NCBI GenBank assembly: GCA_002291945.1 | Contig: DBAZ01000049.1 | Location: 21,764 to 69,085, forward strand | Length of the DNA stretch: 47,322 bases | DNA from: Tepidimonas sp. UBA997 | GTDB taxonomy: Bacteria > Pseudomonadota > Gammaproteobacteria > Burkholderiales > Burkholderiaceae_C | Direction: 5' to 3' | In this document: positions 25,578 through 35,202 of the stretch, one piece after another | Numbering within the stretch: position 1 is the first letter of the stretch | How the letters are laid out: each line of letters begins with the position of its first letter | The notes under the pieces: model-generated | Told to the model about the DNA's origin: nothing | Databases searched by the model: none | The model's input: only the letters and a program-made list of their open reading frames with translations | Translations under genes and position numbers: made by a program

Positions 25578-27923
25578 ATGATTGCCCAGGAACTTGAAGT
25601 CAGTTTGCACATGGCCTTTGTCGAGGCCCGGCAACAACGGCACGAATTCATCACCGTCGAGCACCTGTTGCTCGCCTTGCTCGACAACCCCAGTGCCGCC
25701 GAGGTGCTGCGTGCCTGTTCCGCCAACATCGATGATCTGCGCAAGTCCCTGACCCATTTCATCAAGGACAACACCCCGCAGGTGGCGGGCACCGAAGAGG
25801 TGGACACTCAGCCCACGCTCGGTTTTCAGCGCGTGATCCAACGCGCCATCATGCACGTGCAAAGCACCGGGAACGGCAAAAAAGAAGTCACCGGCGCGAA
25901 CGTGCTGGTGGCGATTTTTGGCGAGAAGGACTCGCACGCCGTCTATTACCTGCACCAGCAGGGTGTGACGCGGCTCGATGTGGTCAACTTCATCGCCCAC
26001 GGCATACGCAAGAGTGAGCCACCGGAACCCACCAAGCCGGCCGAGAGCAGCAGCGCGGCCGACAACGAGGAAGCCGCCGAGGCCAAAGGCAACGAAAAAA
26101 CCTCGCCGCTGGAGCAGTTCACCCAGAACCTGAACCAGGCCGCGAAAGAGGGCAAGATCGACCCCCTCATCGGGCGCGAATACGAGGTCGAGCGCGTCAT
26201 TCAGATTCTGTGCCGTCGCCGCAAAAACAATCCGCTGCTGGTGGGCGAAGCGGGCGTGGGCAAGACCGCCATTGCCGAGGGCTTGGCCTGGCGCATCGTG
26301 CAGAAGGACGTGCCCGAAATTCTGACCGAAGCCAGCGTCTATTCGCTCGACATGGGTGCCCTGCTGGCGGGAACCAAATACCGGGGCGATTTCGAACAAC
26401 GCCTCAAAGGCGTGCTCAAGACGCTCAAGGACAAGCCCAACGCCATCCTGTTCATCGACGAAATCCACACGCTGATCGGCGCCGGTGCGGCGTCGGGTGG
26501 CACGCTCGATGCGTCCAACCTGCTCAAGCCGGCTTTGTCCAGTGGTCTGCTCAAGTGCATCGGGGCCACCACGTTTACCGAATACCGCGGCATTTTCGAG
26601 AAGGACGCCGCGCTCAGTCGCCGTTTCCAGAAAGTGGACGTGGTCGAGCCGACCGTGGAGCAGACGGTGGACATCCTCAAGGGGCTCAAGAGCCGTTTCG
26701 AGGAACACCACAGCGTCAAGTACGCCGCTGCGGCCCTGCAGGCGGCGGCCGAACTGAGTGCCAAGTACATCAATGACCGCCACCTGCCCGACAAGGCCAT
26801 CGACGTGATCGACGAGGCCGGGGCTGCGCAGCGCATTCTGCTGCCGTCCAAGCGCAAAAAAACCATCGGCAAGCCCGAGATCGAGGAAATCGTCGCCAAG
26901 ATCGCCCGCATTCCCCCGGCCAGCGTCTCCAGCGACGACCGCAGCAAGTTGCAGACGCTGGAGCGCGACCTCAAGGCGGTGGTGTTCGGCCAAGACAAAG
27001 CGCTGGAGGTGCTGGCGTCCGCCGTCAAAATGTCACGTTCCGGCCTCGGCAAGCCCGACAAGCCCATCGGTGCCTTCCTGTTCAGCGGCCCGACCGGTGT
27101 CGGCAAAACGGAAGCGGCCAAGCAGTTGGCCTACATTCTGGGCATCGAGCTGACCCGCTTCGACATGTCGGAATACATGGAGCGCCACGCCGTCAGTCGC
27201 CTGATCGGTGCGCCTCCGGGTTACGTGGGCTTCGACCAAGGCGGGCTGCTGACCGAGGCGGTGACCAAAAAACCGCACTGCGTGCTGTTGCTCGACGAAA
27301 TCGAAAAAGCCCACCCGGACATTTTCAACGTGCTGCTGCAAGTGATGGACCACGGTGCCCTGACCGACAACAACGGGCGCAAGGCGGATTTCCGCAACGT
27401 CATCATCATCATGACGACCAACGCGGGCGCCGAAACCATGAACAAGGCGGTCATCGGTTTCACCACCGAGCGGCAGGCGGGCGACGAGATGGCCGACATC
27501 AAGCGCCTGTTCACCCCCGAATTCCGCAACCGCCTGGACGCCACCGTCAGCTTCAAGGCGCTGGACGAAAACGTCATCATGCGGGTGGTGGACAAGTTCC
27601 TGCTTCAGCTCGAGCAGCAACTCGCCGAGAAGAAAGTGGAAGTCACCTTCACGGATGATTTGCGCAAATACCTCGCCAAAAAGGGCTTCGATCCGCTCAT
27701 GGGCGCACGCCCGATGCAGCGCCTGATTCAGGACACCATCCGCCGGGCACTGGCCGACGAGCTGTTGTTTGGCCGCCTCACCGACGGCGGTCGGCTGACT
27801 GTCGATATCGATACCTCGGTCGCAGACAAGCCCGACGTCAAGCTCGACATCCACCCTCTGCCGAAGAAAGAGCGTTCGTCCAAAGCCGAACCGGCGGAGC
27901 CGGAAGAAGCCACGGCTGGCTGA
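25578..27923 (+). CDS. clpA: ATP-dependent Clp protease ATP-binding subunit ClpA
   Basis: 781-residue AAA+ unfoldase of the ClpAP protease. It has the N-domain repeats (MIAQELEVSLHMAFVEAR), a linker with acidic/Ala-rich stretch (about 145-175), D1 with Walker A GEAGVGKT and Walker B AILFIDEIHTLIGAG, and D2 with GPTGVGKTEAAKQL and LLLDEIEKAHPDIFNVLLQV. The ClpP-binding loop IGFTTERQ follows the classical IGF tripeptide. Length is slightly longer than E. coli ClpA because of the C-terminal charged tail (KKERSSKAEPAEPEEATAG). A 10-base-pair hairpin overlaps its stop codon. Confidence 0.97.
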   Translation: MIAQELEVSLHMAFVEARQQRHEFITVEHLLLALLDNPSAAEVLRACSANIDDLRKSLTHFIKDNTPQVAGTEEVDTQPTLGFQRVIQRAIMHVQSTGNGKKEVTGANVLVAIFGEKDSHAVYYLHQQGVTRLDVVNFIAHGIRKSEPPEPTKPAESSSAADNEEAAEAKGNEKTSPLEQFTQNLNQAAKEGKIDPLIGREYEVERVIQILCRRRKNNPLLVGEAGVGKTAIAEGLAWRIVQKDVPEILTEASVYSLDMGALLAGTKYRGDFEQRLKGVLKTLKDKPNAILFIDEIHTLIGAGAASGGTLDASNLLKPALSSGLLKCIGATTFTEYRGIFEKDAALSRRFQKVDVVEPTVEQTVDILKGLKSRFEEHHSVKYAAAALQAAAELSAKYINDRHLPDKAIDVIDEAGAAQRILLPSKRKKTIGKPEIEEIVAKIARIPPASVSSDDRSKLQTLERDLKAVVFGQDKALEVLASAVKMSRSGLGKPDKPIGAFLFSGPTGVGKTEAAKQLAYILGIELTRFDMSEYMERHAVSRLIGAPPGYVGFDQGGLLTEAVTKKPHCVLLLDEIEKAHPDIFNVLLQVMDHGALTDNNGRKADFRNVIIIMTTNAGAETMNKAVIGFTTERQAGDEMADIKRLFTPEFRNRLDATVSFKALDENVIMRVVDKFLLQLEQQLAEKKVEVTFTDDLRKYLAKKGFDPLMGARPMQRLIQDTIRRALADELLFGRLTDGGRLTVDIDTSVADKPDVKLDIHPLPKKERSSKAEPAEPEEATAG

Positions 27924-27934
27924 AGCCGTGGCTT
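27907..27934 (+). terminator. hairpin overlapping the clpA stop codon
   Basis: AAGCCACGGC (27907-27916) and GCCGTGGCTT (27925-27934) form a perfect 10-base-pair stem with an 8-base loop that contains the clpA stop. No T-run follows, so its efficiency as an intrinsic terminator is doubtful. It may serve as an mRNA 3' end protector. Confidence 0.5.
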
Positions 27935-27943
27935 GGGACAGTT

Positions 27944-27963
27944 AGCGAGTCAGCGAGTCAGCG
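27944..27963. repeat. 8-base tandem repeat downstream of clpA
   Basis: AGCGAGTC is repeated at 27944-27951 and 27952-27959, with a partial third copy AGCG up to 27963. It lies about 20 bases after the clpA stop, in an otherwise feature-poor spacer before the convergent lipoprotein gene. Confidence 0.8.
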
Positions 27964-28043
27964 TGGCCAGGTGAGTACCTGGCCACCCGTGGAGGCTACT
28001 GCCACGGCCCGTGCCACACCGAAGCGCGAACACCGCGCAAGCT

Positions 28044-28382
28044 TCATGGCCGAGTCCGGCAGGTGATGGGGGTCATGCGACCCACTTCCAGTTGGAGTTC
28101 ATCACCTTGGCCGCGCACGCCATAGGGCCCGTTGGTGTAGTGAAAACCCGAGGCCACGGGCTGCGGATGCAACTCGTGCGTGACCCCTTGGCGAACCAGC
28201 ACTGCGACGCCTTGCTGCGGAAAAAAGCGCATTTCAATGGTTTCGCCCGTTTCGCAGCCATACATAACCCTGGTCATGGGCGTCGGGGGCATGCCAGCGG
28301 GCAGCCAAGGGTCGCTTTCTGGCTCCGATCCGCAGGCGACCAGCAGCAGGCTCATTGCCATGGCGAATGTCGTTCTTTGCAT
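28044..28382 (-). CDS. MliC/C-type lysozyme inhibitor-like lipoprotein
   Basis: 112-residue lipoprotein. The leader MQRTTFAMAMSLLLVACGS has a lipobox with the lipidated Cys at 17. The mature part looks like the MliC/PliC domain: YGCETGETIEMRFFPQQG, a central beta strand, GPYGVRGQGDELQLEVG, and a final Cys (PITC) likely to pair with the first. Such proteins inhibit C-type lysozyme at the outer membrane or in the periplasm. The start at 28382 gives the lipoprotein signal; a longer frame has no signal. It is convergent with clpA and divergent from sbcB. Confidence 0.75.
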   Translation of the reverse strand: MQRTTFAMAMSLLLVACGSEPESDPWLPAGMPPTPMTRVMYGCETGETIEMRFFPQQGVAVLVRQGVTHELHPQPVASGFHYTNGPYGVRGQGDELQLEVGRMTPITCRTRP

Positions 28383-28454
28383 GGGCTCTGAGCATAACCC
28401 AACGTACTGCCCACAGGGCCCGGCCAGAGGCACCTTTCGGGTTTAATCAGGGCC

Positions 28455-29915
28455 ATGCACGCACACACTTTTCTTTGGCACGACTACGAAACCTTCGGCG
28501 CACAGGCCCGCCTGGATCGCCCGGCGCAGTTCGCCGCCATCCGCACCGATGCCGAGCTCAACCCGATCGGGGAGCCGGTCATGCTGTATTGCCGCCCGCC
28601 GCCCGACTACCTGCCCGACCCAGAAAGCTGCCTGATCACCGGCATCACGCCCCAGCACTGTCTGGCGCATGGGGTGAGCGAGCAGGCATTTGCGGCCCGC
28701 ATCGAGGCCGAGATGGCCCAGCCCGGCACGGTGGGGGTGGGGTACAACACCATCCGCTTCGATGACGAATTCACCCGCTTTCTGTTCTGGCGCAACCTGA
28801 TCGACCCTTACGCCCGCGAATGGCAGCACGGTTGCGGCCGGTGGGACTTGCTCGATGTCGTCCGGCTGGCTCATGCCTTGCGCCCCGAAGGCATCGAGTG
28901 GCCACGCAAGCCCGACGGCAAGCCCAGCTTCAAGCTCGAAGACCTCACCCGAGCCAATGGCTTGGCCCATGAGTCGGCCCACGACGCCTTGTCGGACGTA
29001 CGCGCCACCATCGCGCTGGCGCGCCTGATCCGCCAGCAGCAGCCGCGCTTGTTCGACTTTGCCTTTTCCCTGCACAAAAAAGATCGGGTGGTGGCTGAAA
29101 TCGGCTTGCCCGTTGCCCCAGCGCAGGCGCGCCCGTTCCTGCATGTGTCTGGCATGTTCCCGCCCGAGCGGGGTTGCCTGGGCGTGATGTGGCCGCTGAC
29201 CAGCCAACCATCGAACCGAAACGAATTGCTGGCTTGGGATCTCGCTTTTCATCCGGGTGAACTGGCCGGACTCAACAGCGCGGCGATACGCCAACGGTTG
29301 TTCACGCGCCAGGCCGATTTGCCCCCGGGCCTGACCCGACTGCCGATCAAAAGCATCCACCTCAACAAATCCCCGATGGTGGTGGGCCAGCTCAAGACCC
29401 TGCGCCCCGAAATGGCCGAGCGCTGGGGCATCGACCTGTCGGCAGCCGTGGCGCACGCCGAGGTGGCAGCCGGGCTGCCCGACATGAGCGAAATCTGGCG
29501 CGCGGTGTTCGAGCGCCCCGGCACCTCCACCCGGCCCGACCCCGAACAAGACCTGTATGGCGGTTTTCTGGGTGAGCCGGACCGCCGCCGACTGGCCCAT
29601 TTGCGCCGCCTGCCCCCGACGGCCCCCGACTGGCAGGCACCGCATTTCGATGACGAGCGGCTGGCGGTGCTGGTTTGGCGCTACCGGGCGCGCAACTTTG
29701 CGGATCAACTCGATGCCGCGCAACGGCAGGCATGGCAGACCCACTGCAGGCAATGGCTGACACAGGGCAACGGCGGCGGTGCCATGACGCTGGAGGCTTT
29801 TCAGAACAAGGTGGAGGCACTCGCCGAGCAGGCTATGGCAAACGGTGACGAGCGGGCTGAGGCCATTCTGAGTGAGCTGATGGATTATCCGGAACTGCTT
29901 TCTGCCGCTTGGTGA
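28455..29915 (+). CDS. sbcB: exodeoxyribonuclease I
   Basis: 3'-5' single-stranded DNA exonuclease (DEDDh family), 486 residues. The exonuclease motifs are visible: FLWHDYETFGAQ (Exo I, Asp-x-Glu), VGYNTIRFDDEFTRFLFWRNL (Exo II) and HESAHDALSDVRATIALARLI (Exo III, His and Asp). The SH3-like and helical C-terminal domains follow, including KSIHLNKSPMV and the RYRARNFADQL segment. Length is close to the E. coli protein (475). It processes recombination ends and mismatch repair tracts. Confidence 0.96.
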   Translation: MHAHTFLWHDYETFGAQARLDRPAQFAAIRTDAELNPIGEPVMLYCRPPPDYLPDPESCLITGITPQHCLAHGVSEQAFAARIEAEMAQPGTVGVGYNTIRFDDEFTRFLFWRNLIDPYAREWQHGCGRWDLLDVVRLAHALRPEGIEWPRKPDGKPSFKLEDLTRANGLAHESAHDALSDVRATIALARLIRQQQPRLFDFAFSLHKKDRVVAEIGLPVAPAQARPFLHVSGMFPPERGCLGVMWPLTSQPSNRNELLAWDLAFHPGELAGLNSAAIRQRLFTRQADLPPGLTRLPIKSIHLNKSPMVVGQLKTLRPEMAERWGIDLSAAVAHAEVAAGLPDMSEIWRAVFERPGTSTRPDPEQDLYGGFLGEPDRRRLAHLRRLPPTAPDWQAPHFDDERLAVLVWRYRARNFADQLDAAQRQAWQTHCRQWLTQGNGGGAMTLEAFQNKVEALAEQAMANGDERAEAILSELMDYPELLSAAW

Positions 29916-29925
29916 AGCAGGAGGC

Positions 29926-31437
29926 TTATCGACGGCCCCCCATCATCCCCCCCAGCAACCCGCGAACCAGCTGGCGCCCGAGGCTGGAGCCTACAGTCCG
30001 GATGGCGGTTTTGGCGATGGTCTGGACCAGGCCATCGGATGAAGCGCCGCGAGGCCCTGTCCGTCCGAAGAGCAGTTCGTTGACCTTGGATGCGTCGGTG
30101 GACGAGGGGGCCGTCGATGGCGACGACATTTTCGGGTCGTGACTGGCCATGCGCCCACGTGCAGCGGCATGCTGCCTCAGCATCTCGTGGGCGCTGGCGC
30201 GGTCTTCGGCATGGTCGTAAACCCCGGCCACGAGAGACTGTTGCAGAAGCATCTGACGCTGCGGTGCCGTGATGGGACCCATCTGACTGCCCGGCGGAAG
30301 AATGTAGGCACGCTCGGTTTCGCACGGGCGCCCTTTGGCATCCAGAAAACTCACCAGCGCTTCGCCAACGGCCAACTCCGTGATGGCCGCTTCCAGATGG
30401 AGCCCGGGTTTGGGGCGCATGGTTTGGGCGGCGGCTTTGACGGCTTTCTGGTCTCGGGGAGTGAAGGCGCGAAGGGCATGCTGGACCCGGTTGCCGAGTT
30501 GGCCTAACACGCTCTCGGGAATGTCGAGTGGATTTTGCGTCACGAAATACACCCCCACCCCTTTGGAACGGACGAGCCTCACCACGAGTTCGATGCGCTC
30601 GATCAGGACTCGGGGGGCCTCATTGAACAGCAGGTGGGCTTCGTCGAAAAAAAAGACCAGCTTGGGTTTTTCCGGGTCACCGATTTCAGGCAGTTGCTCA
30701 AACAACTCGCTCAGCAACCACAGAAGAAACGTGCTGTACAGGCGTGGGGCGTTGAGCAACTGGTCAGCCGCCAGAATGTTGATGACGCCCCGCCCATCGG
30801 CGGTCTGCATCAAGTCGTGGATGTCGAGCATGGGCTCGCCGAAAAACCGGTCCCCGCCTTGCTGCTCGATGTGCAGCAGACCACGCTGGATGGCGCCCAC
30901 GCTGGCCGCGCTGATGTGGCCGTATTCGGTCGTGAACTGCTTGGCGTTATCGCCCACATGCTGAAGCATGGACCTCAGGTCTTTCATGTCCAGCAACAGC
31001 AGGCCGTTGTCGTCAGCGATCTTGAACACCAGATTGAGCACGCCGGTCTGGGTGTCATTGAGGTCGAGCATGCGAGCCAGCAACAGCGGCCCCATGTCGC
31101 TCACGGTGGCACGAACCGGGTGGCCTTGCTCGCCCAAGACGTCCCACAACGTGGTGGGGCAGGCCGCAGGGGCTGGCAACTCGATACCCCGATCCTTCAG
31201 TACTTGCGCGAGCTTGCCCGTGATGACCCCGCGCTGGCTGATGCCGGTCAGGTCGCCCTTCACGTCGGCCATGAATACAGGCACCCCGATGCGTGAAAAA
31301 CCTTCGGCCAGTGTTTGCAGGGTGACGGTTTTCCCCGTCCCTGTGGCCCCGGTGATCAAGCCGTGCCGGTTCGCTTTGTCGGCCAGCAATGTGCAGACGG
31401 TGGCAGCGTTTTGGGCGATCCGCAAGGGCTCGGTCAT
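29926..31437 (-). CDS. HerA/YjgR-type P-loop ATPase (DUF853)
   Basis: 503-residue ATPase of the DUF853/YjgR family, FtsK/HerA-like. Walker A is in LITGATGTGKTVTLQTLAE (about 30-40), followed by VFMADVKGDLTGI, and Walker B is in KLVFFFDEAHLLF. An ARLDLNDTQTGVLNLVF segment and the VYFVTQNPLDIPESVLGQLGN region are conserved. A DUF853 C-terminal tail is rich in Ser and Ala (about 435-470) and ends LVRGLLGGMMGGRR. No HerA-partner nuclease NurA is adjacent. The physiological role of YjgR is unknown. It is convergent with sbcB, with 10 bases between stops. Confidence 0.9.
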   Translation of the reverse strand: MTEPLRIAQNAATVCTLLADKANRHGLITGATGTGKTVTLQTLAEGFSRIGVPVFMADVKGDLTGISQRGVITGKLAQVLKDRGIELPAPAACPTTLWDVLGEQGHPVRATVSDMGPLLLARMLDLNDTQTGVLNLVFKIADDNGLLLLDMKDLRSMLQHVGDNAKQFTTEYGHISAASVGAIQRGLLHIEQQGGDRFFGEPMLDIHDLMQTADGRGVINILAADQLLNAPRLYSTFLLWLLSELFEQLPEIGDPEKPKLVFFFDEAHLLFNEAPRVLIERIELVVRLVRSKGVGVYFVTQNPLDIPESVLGQLGNRVQHALRAFTPRDQKAVKAAAQTMRPKPGLHLEAAITELAVGEALVSFLDAKGRPCETERAYILPPGSQMGPITAPQRQMLLQQSLVAGVYDHAEDRASAHEMLRQHAAARGRMASHDPKMSSPSTAPSSTDASKVNELLFGRTGPRGASSDGLVQTIAKTAIRTVGSSLGRQLVRGLLGGMMGGRR

Positions 31438-31475
31438 GGTCTGTCCTGTGAAGGGATCTGGAGGGCTGATGGTTG

Positions 31476-33074
31476 TTACGCAGGGACAAGACGCGTGGTG
31501 GCTGCTTGATCCAGGTTGAAGGCCGAGATGGCTTCATCCAGAATGTGAGCTTCCTCACGCAAGCCTGTGGCCGTGCGGTTCGATGCTTCGACCAGTTCCG
31601 CATAATCGTGCGCACTCTGGTGGGCTTGCTGGATCGAGGTTTCCATCTGGCCCGCTGTGGTCCGCTGTTGCTCGGTGGCCGCAGCAATGTCTCGCATCCG
31701 CTGGCTCAGTTCAGCGACCGATGTGAGCACCATTTGGACCGTCTCGCCGGCGTGGCCAGCGGCCTGGGAGCCGCGTTGCACGCGCTGGGTGGAATTGTCG
31801 ATCAGCGTCTTGACTTCCTTGGCGGCTTGGGCGCTGCGTTGAGCCAGATTGCGCACCTCTGCGGCCACCACGGCAAATCCGCGGCCCTGTTCACCGGCGC
31901 GGGCGGCTTCCACCGCCGCATTCAGCGCCAGGATGTTGGTCTGGAATGCAATGCCATCGATCACGCCGACGATCTCGGCAATACGCCGGGAGGCATCGTC
32001 GATCTGCTGCATCTCACTGACCACCTGTTTCACGGCTTCGCCGCTTTGGCTCACCACATTGCCCGCCTGGGCGACCAGCCGGTTCACTTCGTCGGTGGCT
32101 TGTGCTGCAGTGACCACGGCCTCGACCATGCTGCGGGTTCCTGCGACCGATTGGTCTATCGCCGCCAATTGCCCTTGGGTGGCGTCTTTGAGCGCCCGGT
32201 TGGTGCCGTCCAGTGTGCTGGCTGCCTCGACAATGTGGGTTGAGGCATCCGCAACCCGCCCCACCACGGTGCTCAGCCGCTCCTGCATGTTCACGATCGA
32301 GGTGAACAGGCTGCCAAATTCGTCGCCTTCGCGGACGTACACATGCGTATCCAACTGGCCGCCCGCGATCCATTGAGTGACGCTCTGGGCTCGGTCGAAA
32401 GCCCCGCGCATCATGCGCATCAGACGCAGGCTGGCAAAGCCGATCAGAATCAGTACGAGCGCCACCACGGTGGCCAGCGCGACCTTCACTTTGAAGGCCG
32501 TCTGGCCGGCCTCCGACAAGGCCTGGTTCATCAGTTGGCGCTGCCAGTTCTTTTGTGCCTCGATGTGTTCGAGCTGGCGGTTGCGTGCGGCAACCAAATC
32601 CGATTTGAGCAGCGCGAAAGCCTCGGGCACATTGCCGCTCTGGATCAGCCCGACCGTCTGCCCGGCCAGTCGCCAGAACACTTCGTCGGAGGCGCGGATG
32701 CTGGCCAGGATTTCCTGCCCTTCAGGGGTGGATAGGTTGTGGTCAATCTCGTTGAGGAGATTGAGCTTTTGCTCGCGGAACTGTCCGATGCGCTGGAAGG
32801 TGGCCTGAAGTTCAGCAGGGTCGTCCGCAGCCAGCATCGCATGCCGGGCCTCCAGCGAGATGCGGATCATCAGCATCTCGACTTGGGAAACCCGGCTGAC
32901 CTGGGGTTCATAGATGTCGATGATGCGCTGCGCCTGCGATTGCAGGTGATTCAGGGTGAACCAGGTGGTGGTCACCGTACCCAGCGCCAGAGCAAAAAGA
33001 AGGCCGAAGTTAATCAGCAGCTTGAGCCGGATGGGCATGCGTGCCGGCCGCGATTCTCTTGAAGTCAACGTCAT
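31476..33074 (-). CDS. methyl-accepting chemotaxis protein
   Basis: 532-residue transmembrane chemoreceptor. TM1 is about 19-40, a periplasmic four-helix-bundle sensor about 41-190, TM2 about 193-216, then HAMP. The kinase-control hairpin IDGIAFQTNILALNAAVEAA, followed by ARAGEQGRGFAVVAAEVRNL, is conserved to the receptor core. No CheR-docking pentapeptide is seen at the C-terminus (it ends TTRLVPA), so methylation would depend on other receptors. The ligand is unknown. Start at 33074 after a GAGGG ribosome binding site. No other chemotaxis gene is nearby, so it is an orphan receptor. Confidence 0.93.
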   Translation of the reverse strand: MTLTSRESRPARMPIRLKLLINFGLLFALALGTVTTTWFTLNHLQSQAQRIIDIYEPQVSRVSQVEMLMIRISLEARHAMLAADDPAELQATFQRIGQFREQKLNLLNEIDHNLSTPEGQEILASIRASDEVFWRLAGQTVGLIQSGNVPEAFALLKSDLVAARNRQLEHIEAQKNWQRQLMNQALSEAGQTAFKVKVALATVVALVLILIGFASLRLMRMMRGAFDRAQSVTQWIAGGQLDTHVYVREGDEFGSLFTSIVNMQERLSTVVGRVADASTHIVEAASTLDGTNRALKDATQGQLAAIDQSVAGTRSMVEAVVTAAQATDEVNRLVAQAGNVVSQSGEAVKQVVSEMQQIDDASRRIAEIVGVIDGIAFQTNILALNAAVEAARAGEQGRGFAVVAAEVRNLAQRSAQAAKEVKTLIDNSTQRVQRGSQAAGHAGETVQMVLTSVAELSQRMRDIAAATEQQRTTAGQMETSIQQAHQSAHDYAELVEASNRTATGLREEAHILDEAISAFNLDQAATTRLVPA

Positions 33075-33142
33075 TATTTCCCTCTTGGTGATATGGATTT
33101 TCAGCGGTGGGGGTCAATTGGGGCGGGAGGTAGGCAAATCTT

Positions 33143-33148
33143 TACAAT
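33143..33148 (+). promoter_or_regulatory. candidate -10 element (TACAAT) for yebC
   Basis: TACAAT, five of six consensus positions, lies 39 bases upstream of yebC, in the 113-base spacer divergent from the chemoreceptor. A TTGGGG 19 bases further up is a poor -35. It is the likely promoter region of the yebC-to-rng gene run. Confidence 0.35.
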
Positions 33149-33187
33149 CGGCGTTGTTTTTGACACACATGAGTTTAAGGCGAACCG

Positions 33188-33913
33188 ATGGCAGGGCATT
33201 CCAAGTGGGCCAACATTCAGCACCGCAAAGGCCGACAGGACGAAAAGCGCGGCAAGATCTGGACGCGCATCATCCGCGAAATCACCGTGGCGGCGCGCCA
33301 GGGTGGCGCTGACCTGAGTGCCAACCCGCGCCTGCGCCTGGCGGTGGACAAGGCCAAGGCGGCCAACATGCCTGCCGACCGCGTGAAGTACAACATCGAC
33401 AAGGCCACCGGCTCGCTGGACGGTTTGCAGTACGAAGAAATCCGCTACGAAGGCTATGGCATCGGTGGGGCCGCCATCATCGTGGACACCATGACCGACA
33501 ACCGCGTGCGCACGGTCGCTGAAGTGCGCCATGCCTTGAGCAAGCACGGCGGCAACCTGGGCACCGAAGGCTCGGTGGCGTTTCAGTTCAAGCATTGCGG
33601 CCAGTTGGTGTTTGCACCCGGCACCTCAGAGGACCGGCTCATGGAAGCGGCGCTGGAGGCTGGTGCCGAGGATGTGATCACCGCTGACGACGGTGCGATC
33701 GAAGTCATCACCGCACCGGCGGAGTTCGAGGCCGTGAAAAACGCGCTCGAAGCGGCTGGTCTGAGGCCCGAAGTGGCCGAAGTGACGCTGCGCGCCGACA
33801 ATACCATCGAACTGACCGGCGAAGACGCCACCAGAATGCAAAAGCTGCTGGACGTGCTGGAAGACCTGGACGATGTGCAAAACGTGTTTCACAATGCGGA
33901 TATCAACGAATGA
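33188..33913 (+). CDS. yebC: YebC/PmpR family protein
   Basis: 241-residue protein of the YebC family, which has been described as a transcriptional regulator and more recently as a factor that helps ribosomes at proline stretches. The N-terminus MAGHSKWANIQHRKGRQD is the family hallmark. EGYGIGGAAIIVDTMTDNR and KHGGNLGTEGSVAFQF in the middle and the three-domain length also match. The stop overlaps the purD start by 4 bases (ATGA), so it heads the coupled run. Confidence 0.97.
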   Translation: MAGHSKWANIQHRKGRQDEKRGKIWTRIIREITVAARQGGADLSANPRLRLAVDKAKAANMPADRVKYNIDKATGSLDGLQYEEIRYEGYGIGGAAIIVDTMTDNRVRTVAEVRHALSKHGGNLGTEGSVAFQFKHCGQLVFAPGTSEDRLMEAALEAGAEDVITADDGAIEVITAPAEFEAVKNALEAAGLRPEVAEVTLRADNTIELTGEDATRMQKLLDVLEDLDDVQNVFHNADINE

Positions 33914-35202
33914 CTGACAAGATGAAGGTTCTGGTGCTGGGTGGTGGTGGCCGCGAGCATGCGCTGGCCTGGAAGCTGAAGCAGTCGCCCCGTGTGGAGC
34001 AGGTGTTCGTGGCACCGGGCAATGGGGGCACCGCGCTGGATGCGGGTTTGGTCAACCTGCCGATCACCGACTTGCACGCTCTGCGCGCATGGGCGCAGGC
34101 CGAGCGGGTGGCGCTGACCGTGGTCGGCCCGGAAGCGCCGCTGGCGGCGGGCGTGGTCGATGCGTTTCGTGCCCACGGCTTGCCGATTTTTGGCCCTACC
34201 CAGGCCGCTGCGCAACTGGAAAGCTCGAAGGCGTTTTCCAAGGCCTTCATGCAGCGCCACGGTATTCCCACCGCCGCTTACGACACCTTTGCCGACCCGG
34301 CCTTGGCCCATGCCTACGTCGATCGGGTCGGTGCGCCCATCGTCGTCAAGGCCGACGGCCTGGCCGCAGGCAAGGGTGTGGTGGTGGCCATGACGCTGGC
34401 CGAGGCCCATGCAGCGATCGACTTCATGCTGCTCGACGACACGCTGGGCGTGACGCACAACGCGGGCGGGGCGCGGGTGGTGATCGAAGCCTTCTTGCAG
34501 GGCGAGGAGGCCAGCTTCATCGTCCTGTGCGACGGCCAGACCGTGACGCCGCTGGCCACCAGCCAAGACCACAAACGCCTGCTCGATGCCGACCAAGGGC
34601 CGAACACCGGTGGCATGGGTGCTTATTCGCCCGCGCCGGTGGTCACGCCCGAGGTACACCGCCGCGCCATGGACGAGATCATCCTGCCCACGGTGCGCGG
34701 CATGGCCGCCGATGGCATACCCTACACCGGCTTCCTCTACGCCGGGCTGATGATCGAGCCCGGTGGCAGCGTGAAAACGCTGGAATTCAACTGCCGCATG
34801 GGCGACCCGGAAACCCAGCCCATCCTGATGCGCCTGCAAAGCGACCTGGCCGACGTGCTGCTGGCCGCCGCAGAGCAGCGGCTGGCCGAAGTCACGCTGC
34901 GCTGGGACGAGCGCGTGGCGCTGGGCGTGGTGCTGGCTGCGCACGGCTATCCGCTGGCACCGCGCAAGGGCGACGCCATCACCGCCTTGCCCGCCGACAG
35001 CGCAGACGCCACGGTGTTTCATGCCGGCACCACGTGGCAAGACGGCCAGTTGCTCACTTCCGGGGGTCGCGTGCTGTGTGCCACGGCACTGGGTGCCGAC
35101 GTGGCAGCGGCCCAGCGGCGGGCATACCAACTGGTGGATGGGGTGGCCTTTGCGGGCATGCAGTACCGCCGCGACATCGGCTACCGGGCGCTGCAGCGAT
35201 GA
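33910..35202 (+). CDS. purD: phosphoribosylamine--glycine ligase
   Basis: ATP-grasp enzyme of de novo purine synthesis (PRA + glycine + ATP to GAR), 430 residues. GGGGREHALAW opens the N-terminal domain. GPEAPLAAGVVDAF, the ATP-grasp core with VVKADGLAAGKGVVVA, QDHKRLLDADQGPNTGGMGA and EFNCRMGDPETQ follow. Overlaps yebC and hemF by four bases on each side. Confidence 0.97.
   Translation: MTDKMKVLVLGGGGREHALAWKLKQSPRVEQVFVAPGNGGTALDAGLVNLPITDLHALRAWAQAERVALTVVGPEAPLAAGVVDAFRAHGLPIFGPTQAAAQLESSKAFSKAFMQRHGIPTAAYDTFADPALAHAYVDRVGAPIVVKADGLAAGKGVVVAMTLAEAHAAIDFMLLDDTLGVTHNAGGARVVIEAFLQGEEASFIVLCDGQTVTPLATSQDHKRLLDADQGPNTGGMGAYSPAPVVTPEVHRRAMDEIILPTVRGMAADGIPYTGFLYAGLMIEPGGSVKTLEFNCRMGDPETQPILMRLQSDLADVLLAAAEQRLAEVTLRWDERVALGVVLAAHGYPLAPRKGDAITALPADSADATVFHAGTTWQDGQLLTSGGRVLCATALGADVAAAQRRAYQLVDGVAFAGMQYRRDIGYRALQR

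Noticed and set aside
25563..26993. 476-codon open frame opposite clpA
   Set aside because: Antisense shadow of clpA; no signal, motif or ribosome binding site.
34089..35198. Long 5' extension of the hemF frame across purD
   Set aside because: The extension reads purD out of frame; the hemF family match begins at 35199.
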